Assembly (NCBI GenBank): GCA_014898425.1
Contig: RCSZ01000001.1
Span: 558,001-622,000, forward strand
DNA: 64,000 bases
Reading direction: 5' to 3'
Source of the DNA: Botryotinia globosa
Lineage: Eukaryota; Ascomycota; Leotiomycetes; Helotiales; Sclerotiniaceae
Shown here: piece by piece, positions 36,501-49,440 of the stretch
Layout: each line of letters opens with the position of its first letter
How positions within the stretch are numbered: position 1 is the first letter of the stretch
Made by a program: the position numbers and the translations under genes
The notes under the pieces: model-generated
What the model was told of the DNA's origin: nothing
What the model saw: only the letters and a program-made list of their open reading frames with translations
Databases searched by the model: none

Positions 36501-38319
36501 TCTTTAACAGACCCATGGATTATCTTGTGGCAAGCGCCACTAAGTATATTGGGGACTTCGAGGGGTGTACCACATATCTCGGCACTATGCAAGCGGGTAT
36601 ACTTCGTTCAATGGTGGGTGGGTCTCCATGTGAGATTGTGGTGATACGAAGATACTTGTGCAAGATTCAAAGCTTTAATATGTTCATGACTGCAATGCAG
36701 TTGGTTGCTTGGGCAAATTGTGCGCTTCATTGGAAGTTTGCATATTGTGATAAGATGCTTACCGGATGAAGTTAATTTAGATGCTAAGATGACATCCAAA
36801 AGATAGCTAAGAAAATTTTGGGTTTGTATGATGGTACTCACTCGAACCAATTGACAAGTCAAGCGTTGTACCCGAGGTAACTGAAGATTTGAATCCTAGT
36901 TGCAATATCTTTCTGGCAAGTAGCTGGGTGGAGACTTTGTGCATCGGATTGTGGCCCCCCTAAAGATCGAGCTACCTTTGTTTCTCTTGCCGGCCGATTC
37001 TTCAATTTCAGCATCGCCAAGTAGAGATTTGCTAAATCTCGTATGCACGTATGTCATATCTCATCTCAAGAGATAGCTCGATATAGTTCATCCGTAAGGG
37101 GATATCGCGTTTCGAATATGGTTATCGCGATGATGAAGATATTCCCACAGCGGGCTTTCTGCAAAAGGCTGTGCGGCGGTTTAACCCCGCTTCGCGTCAT
37201 GATTTCCCCAGACTTCGGGAATGGATGCGAAAATAGGCTGAATTGAAAGAAGGGATTCAACTGCATGTTTGCAAGATTGGCGATGTACTTCATTTTCTTA
37301 ATTTTGTGTGTGTGTGAAAAGATAGATTGGCGCTGCATCAATAGAATTTATTTTCACTTTATCTCAAGCACTCAATGGATTAAGATTACACTTTGCTTAC
37401 ATAAGGACCCGAGTGACCCTTGACTGTTTGAGTCAGGAACAATCAAGAGACCCCCCCCTTGTCATTCTCGCTTATGCACGTCGTCTTGCAAATCCAATCA
37501 AGACCTTCATTTGTCCCCTGCTTTTAGCTTACGGAGTCTCGGACTCCGTAGCACGTTATCCACATATACGATTGTTTTTCTTGACTACAACACCCTTATG
37601 TGGTGATATCAAATCAATCCATTATGCAAAATACAACTAACATATGGAATTAAAGCCACCATCGATTATTGGAAGATACTTTGGACATCCCATGCTACGC
37701 TCCTTTCATACCCTGTCTGCCTTGACCAGATCTTGTACAACTTTGGTCATTTCCCCATATTTTTGTATGCAAAGTGGAAGCACTCTGCAATGTGATCCAT
37801 CTTACAAGGAATTTTACCTCTTCGACACCCCGCCAGGTCCATTTTCTCCTTTACTATGCAGTAGCCAGCCCTTAAAATATTCGTCGACAATTCTGGGAAC
37901 GATTCCTTCTCCATTCGGCCGGTTGCCTTTTACCGAACCCCAGATTTTTATATTCTGATTCTGAACCTGCATAAACATTCACAGGGGTCAAGTTGATGGA
38001 AAGCTGTGATATTTGCAGACACCTAAGCATATCGTCTGATATTCCAATCCATGCCGCGAATCGTCCTCTACCGGCCATTGCAGGACGCCGCTCACGCCTC
38101 TTGTTGTACACCCATAAGCGTGTTCACGCGGCACGTAATCAATAACGCTTTCGTAAGGACATAGTATAAGCCAAATCAACAAAAGCCTTAACATTCGCAC
38201 TCCAGGAGCCGAGCTGGGGTTGCACATAAAATCTTTTTCGAACTCTGATTTTCTATGAAAACCCTTCGTGTTATCTAACATCATCCATGCCAAGACAAAT
38301 TTCATGAAACCACACCTAC
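30539..38319. other. Long region without a recognisable gene
   Basis: Nearly 7.8 kb of moderate GC content. The longest frames are 136, 123, 117 and 111 codons (30715-31125 minus, 34925-35296 minus, 34324-34677 plus, 35961-36296 plus); none has family motifs, codon bias or convincing splice partners. A polypyrimidine/C-rich patch lies at 33040-33130. I found no tRNA, rRNA or obvious transposon ends. It may hold old decayed genes or long regulatory DNA for the regulator at 38320. Confidence 0.4.
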
Positions 38320-40572
38320 ATGCCTTATATCAACACAATGTCAATCTCATCTCAAGGAAATTCTCCCAACTCTACCTCCGGAAGCGTCAGACATTTCTCA
38401 ATGTCTCGGGACAAATTCGACATCGATATTGCCTCGCCTCAGCTTTCTATCGTAACCAATAGCGATTTGGCATCTCCAACCTCTCTAAAATCACCAAATG
38501 GCCGTCGTATCGCGACTTTTTCCCGAGAAGGTATTTTGGGATCCGCACAGAAAGCTAGAAATTTATCACAATCGTCCGCGGATAGAGAGTCTATAACAAA
38601 TGGACTACAGAGCAGACAAAATCATAATCAAAATCAAAATAGAAATGGAAATGGACATGGAAATGGAATTCAGAACGGGAACAGTGATGATGGAATCAAT
38701 CCGTTAAAAAGAAGGAGCACTGATGCTGGCATTGACTATCCTAGACGAAGAGCTACTATAGCTGTGAGTATTTCATTTTGGATCACAGCAACAACTCTAA
38801 TAAAATCTAGTGCGAGATATGTCGCTCTCGAAAATCACGATGTGATGGTACCAAGCCCAAATGCAAACTTTGCACAGAATTAGGTGCCGAATGTATTTAT
38901 CGTGAACCAGGAATCAAACTCGATGCAGGAGATAAACTGATATTAGAGCATCTTACTCGGATTGAAGGATTACTTCAATCAACTTTAATCGGCCAAACAT
39001 CCAATCTTGCTCTTTCAACCGGATCGCCATCTATCAATGGAGGAACCACAACCAGTGGTGAGGATTTATTAATGGCAACCAATGGTGGCTTTGTCAATAT
39101 GATACCTGCCACAGGTCTTGGCACGTGGGCTATCCCCACCAATATCTCCACGATGCCAAAAATTCACACAAACGCTGCACTACACTTACTCCAATGGCCT
39201 TTAATTCGCGATTTAGTATCACGACCTTACGATCCTCAGATTCTCCTTCAGCTCGAAATGGCCAGAGAGCCACTTGCTTTGTCCAAAGCACCATGCTTAG
39301 ATCTGTCAAACACCTCTGCATATATCGAAGCATTCTTCGCCAAAGTGAATGTCTGGTATGCATGCGTCAATCCTTTCAATTGGACGAATCACTACCGCGT
39401 CGCTCTATCCAATGGTTTTCGCGAAGGCCCGGAAAGTTGTATTGTGCTTTTGGTATTAGCATTGGGCCAAGCCAGTTGCAGTGGGAGCATATCCAGAGCA
39501 GTTAGTTCTGAAGATCCTCCCGGGCTTCCATATTTTGCAGCTGCTTGGGCACTTCTTCCAAGTTTGATGACAAGAAACACGGTATTATCAGCTCAGTGCA
39601 CGGTTCTTGCTTCTGCATATTTATTTTATCTTGTAAGGCCATTGGAAGCGTGGACCTTATTGAGTAGTACAAGTACAAAACTTCAACTCCTCTTGAGTGC
39701 GCCTGGAAGGATACCAGCAAGCCAAAGAGAATTATGCGAGCGAGTATATTGGAACTCTTTGTTATTTGAGAGTGATCTGTTAGCCGAGTTGGATTTACCA
39801 CATTCTGGGATAGTCCAATATGAAGAAGTAGTAGGGCTCCCAGGAGGTTTCGAGCAAGAGGATGAGGATGGAGTGGGTCGCGATGAGCTTTGGTATTTTT
39901 TGGCCGAGATTGCTCTGCGTCGTTTATTGAACCGCGTCAGTCAACTCATTTACTCGAAGGATTCGATGGCGTCGACATCGAGCTTGGAGCCTGTTGTGGC
40001 CGAGCTTGATTTTCAATTATCACAGTGGTATGAAAGTCTACCTCTACCATTACAGTTTTCGTATACACGAACCCCTCTTGCGGATCCGGTTCAAACTGTA
40101 TTAAGACTGCGGTACTTTGCTTGCCGGACAATCATTTTCAGGCCCTATATTCTTGCGGTGTTAGATAATGAACAAGCGGCAATGGATCCATCAGTTCGAG
40201 AAAACTGTCGGAAATGCCTTGAAGCTTCCATTAGACAACTAGAGCATATCAGCGCCCAGTAAGTTTTGTCTCTTCATGGTCTTGCCGCGATAGTCTAGCT
40301 AACCTCATTTCAGCCATGCAGGTCACATGCCATATCTCTGGCAAGGTGCGCTCAGTATTGTCTCGCAAACGCTTCTCGTAATGGGCGCCACTATGTCTCC
40401 CTCCCTTTCCGCGATCATCAACTCACTCGTCATCCACGATACAATCGACGGTATAATCAATGACGTCGTCATGGAAATAGAAAGATATGCCCACTTAGCA
40501 CCCAGTCTAAGTCTCTCTGCCGAGATCATCAGAGAAGCCGAAATGCGAAGACGCAGCTACCTTGGCGGTTGA
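38320..40572 (+). CDS. Zn2Cys6 transcription factor with fungal-specific regulatory domain, 716 aa, 3 exons
   Basis: Exons 38320-38763, 38811-40258 and 40314-40572; introns of 47 and 55 bases; total 2151 bases. The first ATG is used; Met7 (38338, ACAATGTC) has a better context and may be the real start. Residues 1-148 are Ser/Asn-rich with an Asn/Gly/Gln run and a basic patch (PLKRR, YPRRR) just before the zinc cluster. The first intron sits exactly before C149; the cluster has all six ligands (C149, C152, C159, C166, C169, C176; CX2CX6CX6CX2CX6C). A linker helix follows, then a fungal_trans-like region (about 230-560: VNPFNWTNHYRVAL, LVLALGQASC, LCERVYWNSLLFESDLLAELDLP). It should be a nuclear DNA-binding regulator. 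Unlike the three regulator relics at the left end it is undamaged. Targets are unknown. Confidence 0.92.
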
Positions 40573-42566
40573 ATGTAGACCCTTCCAAATCATACATTAT
40601 TGTTAAAAACGACACCACAAAAAATGACGACAATCAGCACAATGACGATGATCCCCAACGCACTACGAGTGGTAAGGGGCGAAAAAGGGCCGAATCTTCA
40701 GTAGTCTCAGAAGTTATCATACATACTATTTTCGGGAAGATGAAGACTGGGTAAAGCCATGAGATATATGAGATTGGGGCTGTGGTTTCAGTCCAAGAGA
40801 CTGCAAGATGAGGATATCGAATCCTTTTTGGAGTTCCTCGAGTTCTCTACGTGGCAGCTAGGCTCCTCGGGCCTGAAATGCCTAAACAGCCAATTTGAGT
40901 GGTTGAGAACCACCCCGCATTTTCCAGGGTTATGACTTTGGACGTTATGTTGGATGGGTCCTACATGTACACTGCCACATGTTTTATGTAGTTCTAGATT
41001 TTGAAGTGGCTGGTAACTAGTGGTATTCATGCTGTACAATGCTTGCTACTTCTGTTTATTACTATTCTATATTGTAATCCTTGTGTATATTATGCATTGC
41101 GTGGGATCGTGGAATTTTTTCATTTCAGAAGTCACTTGACCAAGGCATTATATTAGAAAAGCATGAGATATTAAGAAAGAATCAACTCATAGTTGAAATT
41201 GTAATAAAAAGCGCAGATCTGAATTTTAACTCACTCCGGATCCCAAAAATCCTTTGACATTCAAGATAATTAGTGGCCTGTGTATCAAAATAGTGCGATG
41301 ACTCGGAAATACTTGTCTACTACTCGATTAATCTTTGCACACCATTCTGTTGTCTGCCGTATACTATCAAAGCTCGAGTGTTTAAGGGTCCGATAGCAGA
41401 GAGATCTGACATGAATACTGACTTGTAGTCTTATCATCATCCCGTCTGTCGTATCATATGACCATCATGTGACATGCACATTGATGTTCTTTTGAGACTA
41501 ATCGCTGTTTGCTAATACTTGTTAAGCCATTTGAAATGACTCTCCCACTTTTAAGTACTACTCATGCTATTGGACGTATGGAAGCCCATAAGCCACGGTT
41601 GCGACGTTAGGATTGACCTTACATACAATCTTAGCAGTCACGAGATAGCGACCACTCCATATGAGATCGCTTCATCTCGCGAGAAACAACACACTCAACG
41701 CCAGCATTGTACACATATGGCGAAACTAAGCAATGAGACATGGCATCTAGTTGGTACTCGAGAAGGAACATCACACCAAGACATATACAGAAGTTAAGTA
41801 AAATGTCTCCCGTCCAAGCCAACGTTGTTGATATAGAGGAGGTAAGATTATGACCCCCAGAGCGCATAGGCAAGATACTAGCGAATCACATGAGCAGCAA
41901 ATTTCTCGTGCCGATTTTTGATCCCATTGTGAGTAATTTGCTTCGCTCACGATCTTGAACAAAAGCTCATATTGCGGAATTATTGCTGTCTCTATTTTAG
42001 AACCACATACCCAGATCACGAGATGGACCAAAATAACCTACTGATGTTTTGACGAGGGAAGCTAATTCAGCATCCTCTGACCAGCAAACATCAGCGGGAA
42101 CGATCAGAAAAAAGAACGCTAAAGAATAGATTTATTCAGACAGAGGATAGAAACACTGTTTCACAGAGGTTTCTTGATATATCTACTGACCTCTAACTAA
42201 TCAGGCAAAGATCTTCAACTTTCGATCAAGGGATTCCTCATTTACTTAGCTACTACAGTCCAGAATTGTTTGTGCAAGCAACGGCATATGTACTATAAGA
42301 GTTTCGCGGTGACAGTCTACTTGCTATTATCTCCGAGTACCTTTCCACGGAGCTAATTATCTATCTCATTGGTGATATTGGTAAGCCGTGTATAGACTTG
42401 TAAGTTATGGTACAAAAATTTCCGATCATCTCGTTCCCACATTCCCCAGACTCCAAAGCGTGATAAATGAATGCTATTGCAATTGCATATTTCAGAAAAC
42501 CCTTCTCGTCTCAAATCATCTTCGGCAAGAAGTTGCCCAATTCTTATGCGCTCAATTCGATAGCCG
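40573..42566. other. Intergenic region between convergent genes
   Basis: About 2 kb between the Zn2Cys6 and C2H2 genes. Small frames only. No repeat or RNA gene recognised. Confidence 0.45.
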
Positions 42567-43442
42567 CTAATAATTTCCACTTGGCACTTTTGAACTCCAA
42601 ATCATTTTTCTCGCCATGTTATCAATTCCACCACTGGCTGATTTCTGGACGTTGGCAAACCTCATGACACCACAACTCTCACTCTCGACATGCTGTACCA
42701 ACCCACTCAGCACGATAAACTCTCTACCGCAGCTCGGACCCGGGCATCTGTACATTTTCTGATCATGAACCGGGCTTCTCAAATGACTGTTCAATCCTTG
42801 TAGGGTATTGAATCCGCGATGGCACATAGAACATTCATAGCAGAAGCCATTCCAAGAACGCTCAGTGACGATGTTGGTAGAGAAGGGAGAACTATATTCT
42901 ATCAGAGGTGTAGTAATTACGTGGTTCTTGTCCAGATAACGGATCGCGTCATTGATCCTTTCACGGTTTGAGCCAGAGGGACAACGACCGGATTCGAGAT
43001 GAATGATGAGTGCTGATGCGGTTGGATATTGAGTGAGACACAAAGGGCATTTCATTAGGGATCCCTGGTGGACTTTAGAGTGTTGATGCTGAGGATGTTA
43101 GTTCTCAATCTCAGACTGAATATCACCAGGCTTCAAAATTTTCAAAGAGACACTAAATGTCCAGTAACAACATACCTGCATCAGATTATTTTCGTTCATG
43201 AACATTCGTTTGCAAGGCGCACAATAACGATCTCCATGTTCATGGACGTGATGCTCTTCACGAGCCACGCTAGACCAGAACCAACTATCGCATCCACTAC
43301 ATTCGAATTCGGGTTCTGCATTGCTGGAAGAATACCCATCATCAGAGGGTTCGAAGTTACGATGTGCGTAGCTATTCTCAACGTGTTGATTGTAGCTGTT
43401 GTCGCTATTGAAATAACGGTCGCAAGGGTCGCAGTAATACAT
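42567..43442 (-). CDS. C2H2 zinc-finger protein, 262 aa, 2 exons
   Basis: Exons 43442-43176 and 43088-42567 are joined in phase 0 across an 87-base intron (GTATGT...CCTCAG). Removing the intron completes a finger that straddles the junction (CAPCKRMF...NENNLMQ-HQHSKVH). About six finger-like units are visible: YYCDPCDRYF...H, FECSGCDSWF...H, the junction finger, MKCPLCLTQYPTAS..H, YECSMCHRGFNTLQ..H and YRCPGPSCGREF..H. Some are irregular: the second has extra histidines, and two end in Cys rather than His. Paired CxxC fingers with this spacing are common in fungal C2H2 proteins of unknown function; nucleic-acid binding is likely. It is the last intact gene before the AT-rich block. Confidence 0.88.
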
Positions 43443-44362
43443 TCTGAGTACGACTGAGATGGAATTGGTGGGGAAGACGAGGAATGCACGCTTTTCGGTC
43501 GTCTAGCGTGTGAAGAGTCTTGGGAAATTTCGAGCTATGAGAAGGAATGTACAACTTCAAATGAGAAGATGTCACAAAGGAGTGGTTGGTAATAATTATT
43601 TAAAAGCGGGAGGAAAGAACCCAAGATGGAAAGAATTACCACACAGAGAATAAAGTTCGGCCTTTTCACCTAGACTAAACTTTTACGCTTTCAGAAATGA
43701 AAGTTGAATACCCATTTCCAATCAGACACTCATTACATGTTTAGGCTTAGGGACGAATCGAATATATATAATAAGAGTTGAATTGAAGTCAATTTATAAA
43801 AGCTAGACTGAGTTGAGATGAAATTGCTTGCTTTTTCTAGGTTTTCTTTAAAGAATATCCTAGGTTTATATAATTTATAATGAAATTCTAGTATATTTTA
43901 TGCTTATAAATAAGATCAATTCAAGTCGAATCTTATGGAATCATTTTATATAATAAAAAGAAAGTATAACCAATCAATTTAATTAATTTTCTACATACTT
44001 CCATTTAATTCTATATTATTCTATTTTACTATAGATTAATTTGATAAAAGATATTATTATATAATTATATAATAATATAATTCTATAATATAAAATCATA
44101 GTATATATATATTAGTTATCAAGATATCTTTTAATTAATTTAATATTAACAAGTGATTTAGTAAACTTATTATGAATTTTTATATATTCTTTTAATAAAT
44201 ATATTAAATTAATCTTATTATATATCTTAATTTAGATTAATCTGATTTGTGAATTCGATCAATTCGATATAAGTTAACAATTTAATAAGCCTATTAGTTC
44301 TCTAATTATTAGTAGATATATAAATTAGATCTAAATCCTTTAATTCAATAATATCTTTAATA
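43443..44362. other. Transition into AT-rich RIP-like DNA
   Basis: Up to about 43.74 kb the sequence looks like promoter DNA of the zinc-finger gene; beyond that it is extremely AT-rich with no frame of note. This marks the edge of an AT-rich block that continues to the end of the window. Confidence 0.7.
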
Positions 44363-44630
44363 TATTAGAGTAGATGATAATAATGAATTAACTTAATATG
44401 ATATAGTATAAAAGACTTTTCATTAATTCTTCTAAACTATAAAAAGTATATAATTTATAAATAGACAGACTGCTTTCGATATAGGGGCCCGAGGTACGAA
44501 ATAGGCTTTCGGAGTGTTTCGGGTTAAAAGGGGGCCCGAGGTACGAAGTAGGCTCAAAGGCCTACCACCATGTGCCTAGGGCCCGACCCTGACGTGTCTT
44601 ATTGAACCCTATAACCTTGTGACCTTGACA
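44363..44630 (-). mobile_element. LTR (family 1), 3' LTR of the minus-strand copia remnant
   Basis: Similar to the LTRs at 45589-46021 (inverted) and 50561-50860. On the minus strand it starts TGTCAAGGTCACAAGG directly after the RNase H remnant, as expected of a 3' LTR, and it ends where the other copies end (TATTAGAG here for TGTCAGAA, explained by C-to-T and G-to-A change). No clear target duplication is seen at its outer side. Confidence 0.7.
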
Positions 44631-45588
44631 AATATAATAGAATCTAATTGCTATATATTTGCTTTTTTTTAAAAAATGAAAGATTTTTGATAAAAACTAG
44701 TATAGTCTGATTACCTGTATATAAAGGGAATTTATCTTATTTATATAAATTAAACTCTAATAATAGCTTTTTAATATAAATAATCTCTTTAGTAGCTAGG
44801 ATTATAATAATAAATTCTAATTTGATTATAAAAAAAGTTATAATAAATTATAACTTAAATTTCCAATTAATTAATCTATTTCCTGATATAAATGCATATC
44901 CACTAATAAATTTATGTATATTTATTTTTTTCTTAGAATTGATATTACGAAAGCCTTAAAAATAAGGATTATTTATTTTATTATAATTTATTCCCTTATT
45001 TATAATTCCTTTTAAATATCTTAGAATTCTTTTAATAATTTGAATATACTCTATACTAGGATTAGATAAGAAATTAATTAATTTGGATATTAAAAGAATA
45101 ATATTTAGTTTATTTACAAAAGCTAGATATAATAAAAAGCCTTTAATTTCTTAATATAACTTGATATTATTATTATTATTATTAACTTTCTTTTTATTAT
45201 AAATTAGCTTTATTTTAAAGTTTAGTAAAATAAAAATAGAATTAAAATCTGATATATTAAATCTAACTAATATCTTTTTAATATATATTAATTAACATAG
45301 CTTTAATATATCACTAATTCTTTCAATTTAAATATCTAAGTAATCCTTTATAAAATCTAAATCCTTTAAATGGAAATGTTCTTTTAAATTATTAATAAAT
45401 TTATTAATAATATTTTGATTTAAGGCTATTATAGTAATATTACTAATATATATATTTAGAATTATATTCTTATTTTTATTAATAAAAATACGTTTTTTAG
45501 AAATTAGATTTATAAAGCCTAATTTATTTAATATATTTTTTAAAATGTAATATCATATTCTAATCGATTGTTTTAAACTATATAAAAC

Positions 45589-46021
45589 TGTCAAGGTCAC
45601 AAGGTTATAGGGTTTCATAAGGCATGTGAGGCTACGTAGTGAGAGGCCTCCAGGCCTACTTTATATCTCGGACCCCTTTTTTTCTGAAAAACTCCGAAGG
45701 CCTATCTTGTCCCTCGGGCCCTCATATCAAAAGCAATCCGCCACTTATAATGTTGGATTGACTTAGTAAGGGGTTGTATTGGGGTCACTAGTATTATAAT
45801 TCATGTCTACCCTCTTCATACGAAGGAAGCATTGCTAAGTTATAATATGCATGTTCTACCTCATATACGCACTTCATGCGTAAGTGGGGGGGAACGTGAC
45901 ACGTTCTCAGTCACGTATTCCAACATATAAATTATATACTTTTTATAATCTAGAAGAATTAATGAAAGATCTTTGTATTACAATATACTAAGTTGATTCA
46001 TTGCTATTATTTATTCTGACA
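45589..46021 (+). mobile_element. Solo LTR (family 1) inserted in the copia RT
   Basis: It starts TGTCAAGG and ends TTCTGACA (TGTCA/TGACA termini). Flanks are AAAAC on the left and AAACC on the right, a 5-bp duplication with one change. Reading across it on the minus strand, RT text KVLKLNK resumes as VLYSLKQ, so the insertion point lies inside the RT frame. It has itself been interrupted by the element at 45751-45925. Confidence 0.8.
45751..45925. mobile_element. Solo LTR of another family, 175 bp, nested
   Basis: Termini are TGTTGGAT...ATTCCAACA and it is flanked on both sides by TATAA (45746-45750 and 45926-45930), an exact 5-bp target duplication. It is absent from the other family-1 LTR copies at the same place. 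Inside are two short inverted repeats (GTGACACGTTCTCAGTCAC, and TACGCACTTCATGCGTA). Its GC content is higher than its surroundings, so it is little RIPed. Confidence 0.85.
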
Positions 46022-46068
46022 AAACCCTTATTTAGCTTTAAAACTTTATTCTTTAATTTATTAAATTC

Positions 46069-46422
<354 letters not shown>

Positions 46423-46912
46423 ATTACCTTATATAAATACTAACACCATATTAACTTCATAAACTAATTAATCATTTTAAAGAATTAATACAAATAAAAG
46501 CTTTCAAACTATCAATTTAATTATTAATATATATATATTAATATAATCTAATTCATATAACTATTCGAATTCTTTAATAATGAATTTAGCTTTGAATTTA
46601 ATAAATTCATTTGAATCCTTTATTTTATATATCCATCTAATTCATTAAGTTTTATTATTATTAAAATTATTAATAATATCCCAGATTTTCTTCAATTTTA
46701 GAATATTTAATTCATAATTCATAGTTTCTAATTAGTATTCTTTTTTTAATAAACTAATGTATTTTTAATAGAATTTGATTTATTAATAATGATTTTATTA
46801 TTAGTTTTAAACCTAATATTAAAAGCTAATTAAAGACTTTATTAATTTATTTCAATATCCACTCTTTTATTAATTGACTTGAAATATCTAGAAAAAGCAA
46901 ATCTATAATAAG

Positions 46913-47074
46913 TATTGATATCACCATGGGGATAGTAAAGACAATATGATACTATAATTCATATTATTGTAATATTACTTGAGGTTCTAAAAGTTAAAAC
47001 TATGAAACCATTATATTAAGATGCCGAGGTATTAGTATAAACACTAGTATAATTACATAATCCCTATCCCAACA
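46913..47074. mobile_element. Solo LTR (family 3), RIPed copy, 162 bp
   Basis: Same length and order as 49581-49742. Nearly all differences I checked are C-to-T or G-to-A relative to that copy (for example GCGCTAGTGCGG becomes ACACTAGTATAA). It begins TATTGATA for TGTTGATA and ends CCCAACA. No clear target duplication is visible. Confidence 0.75.
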
Positions 47075-47750
47075 TTAGTGATTCTTTTGAGTTATTGGAA
47101 TTGTATTTTTTTAGTTAATTCTCTTTATCTATTTGTATAATCATTTTTTATTTTAACCCTTTATTATTTCCTATCATACCTTCTAATCTCTATCAATTCA
47201 TTTTGTAACTTTGATTATAATAATATTATTATCGATTAGGTTTTTATATACTTAATACAGCTTTAATTTAATCGAAGCTTTGGAAATACCTTATCGATTT
47301 TTTCATTTTTAATTCTGTTGATAAATTATAAATTAAATATTCTAATAATTATTAGATTTGGCTTTATAAGTTTATATATAGTAATAGGAGAATGAGAAGG
47401 TTCAATTTTGCTAGATTTTAGCAAAATTTTATTATTTATATTTTATAATATATTTTGTATTGTTTAATTTAATTTTTATATAAACATAATAATTTATTCG
47501 CAAATCTTATTAATCAAGTTTATTATAATATTTTTGTTATTAATAGATTTGCTATAAATAGTAAAACTTAAATATAGTTTTTATATAAATAATTCTTATA
47601 ATTCGAATTGTATAAAGTGAATTATAATTTCGCTATTTGTATTAGAACTAATATCCCTATTATTATTTTTAATGATTCTTTTATATTTGATAAGAAATTA
47701 TTTAAAGTTTTTAATGAAATTATTGTTACTATTTTTGAATTTTTTTTATT
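47075..47750. other. AT-rich DNA without recognisable feature
   Basis: Strongly AT-rich; short frames only. It could be further copia debris, but I cannot identify domains. Confidence 0.4.
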
Positions 47751-48418
47751 GGAGGTTTACCTCCTTAATATTCTTATCGTTTGTAAGGACTAAAGATATA
47801 TATAGATATAAAAAAAGAGAATCTTGTTTAGTAAGACCTGATTTAAGTAATCTAATTGATTCAATTCAAGTGATCTGATTAGCTCGATTTTCTTAATATT
47901 ATAGCTATAACACTTAAACTTTTTCAATAAAATCATTTAAATTAGTTTATTCAAGCTAATATAAATTGAAAAAAAAAAGAAAAGTAGTAATCATATATAG
48001 GAAACTAAGGGCTTTCAAATAATATATTTTTTATATTGCTAGCTTTAAAACTGAGGGTTTTATAAAGGATTCAAATTGAAATAGTATAAATTTTATAATA
48101 TAAAATTCTAGGCTTTTTTAATAAAACTATTTAAATTAGCTTATTCAAACTAATATAAATTGAATGAAAAAAAAGAAAAGTGGTAATCATATATAAGAAG
48201 CTAAGGGCTTTCAAATAATATATTTTTTATATTGCTAGCTTCAAAACTAAGAGTTTTTCAAAAGATTGAAATTTAATTAGTATAAATATAATTAGAGCTT
48301 ATATAATCAATTGAAATTTAATTAGTATAAATATAATTAGAGCTTATATAATCAATTGAAAAAGGGTTATATTGAATATAATGAATCTAAAATTAATATA
48401 AATTATTTTAATATTATA

Positions 48419-48470
48419 GCTTTCGTAGTTCAGTGGTATAATTAATGATTTGAAGTGAAGTGACCCACTA
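48419..48470 (+). other. tRNA-like segment with A box in the dispersed repeat
   Basis: GCTTTCGTAGTTCAGTGGTA resembles the acceptor strand and D arm of a tRNA; TAGTTCAGTGG fits the pol III A-box consensus. A GATT(C/T)GAAGT segment 15-20 bases on resembles a B box but is too close for a normal tRNA. The inverted copy at 52311-52362 keeps it with a few C/T and G/A changes. There is no complete cloverleaf, so it is not called as a tRNA gene; a SINE head is the best guess. Confidence 0.45.
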
Positions 48471-48489
48471 AAATGTGAAAAAAAATTAA

Positions 48490-48507
48490 AATAAAAAAAT
48501 AAAAAAT

Positions 48508-48544
<37 letters not shown>

Positions 48545-48548
48545 AAAT

Positions 48549-48585
<37 letters not shown>

Positions 48586-48610
48586 AAATAAAAAATAAAA
48601 AATAAAAAAT

Positions 48611-48647
<37 letters not shown>

Positions 48648-48651
48648 AAAT

Positions 48652-48688
<37 letters not shown>

Positions 48689-48760
48689 AAATAAAAAATA
48701 AAAAATAAAAAATAAAAAATAAAAAATAAAAAATAAAAAATAAAAAATAAAAAATAAAAA
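48490..48760. repeat. (TAAAAAA)n tract, about 39 copies
   Basis: Mostly 7-base units with occasional 6-base units. It follows the tRNA-like segment and precedes the GC-rich end of copy P. The same heptamer, reversed, sits at the same place in copy Q. Confidence 0.95.
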
Positions 48761-49001
48761 GAGGTAAACCGACTTCGCCTGCAAGCTTTCAATAAAATTT
48801 CTTTTTTACATTTTTATAATAATAAATATAATTATATAATACTTTCTCAAAAACCAAGGGGTCCGGGGGCTCGCAGGCCCCTGGTATTTGTATTATGATT
48901 CATTGTATTTTTCCTTATTATATTGAATTGATTAGTAAGAAAATAAAGCATTTATTTTTGTTTATAACTTGAATGAATATCAATTATTGTATTTAAACCC
49001 T

Positions 49002-49440
49002 TTCTATTATTTTTATTATTTTTATTATTTTTATTATTTTTATTATTTTTATTATTTTTATTATTTTTATTATTTTTATTATTTTTATTATTTTTATTAT
49101 TTTATTATTTTTATTATTTTATTATTTTTATTATTTTTATTATTTTTATTATTTTTATTATTTTTATTATTTTATTATTTTTATTATTTTTATTATTTTT
49201 ATTATTTTTATTATTTTTATTATTTTTATTATTTTTATTATTTTTATTATTTTTATTATTTTTATTATTTTTACCACTTTTATTATTTTATTATTTTTAT
49301 TATTTTTATTATTCTTATTATTTTATTATTTTACCACTTTATTATTTTTATTATTTTTATTATTTTATTATTTTTATTATTTTTACCACTTTTATTATTT
49401 TATTATTTTTATTATTTTTACCACTTTTATCATTTTTATT
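49002..49440. repeat. (TATTATTTT)n minisatellite with TACCAC variants
   Basis: About 48 nine-base units, with variants of 8 bases and units carrying ACCAC near the right end (49272-49430). The frame through it encodes only repeated Phe-Tyr-Tyr and is not a gene. Confidence 0.95.

Larger units (their letters stand above)
47751..48889 (+). repeat. Dispersed AT-rich repeat, copy P
   Basis: Matches 52045-52989 in reverse orientation over its length, with shared phrases such as ACCTCCTTAATATTCTTA, GCTAGCAATATAAAAAATAT (reverse), the tRNA-like segment at 48419-48470, a heptanucleotide tract, and the GC-rich end GGGGTCCGGGGGCTCGCAGG. In copy P one internal stretch of about 200 bases (the CTAAGGGCTTTCAAATAATA region) is present twice in tandem. 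A third, partial copy lies at 54965-55098. Confidence 0.75.

Noticed and set aside
44363..46021. The two family-1 LTRs as the two ends of one element
   Set aside because: They are in opposite orientation, and the RT frame continues past the right one, so the right one is a nested solo LTR.
48419..48470. Functional tRNA gene
   Set aside because: Only the 5' half resembles a tRNA; the putative B box is too close and no 3' acceptor strand pairs with GCTTTCG.
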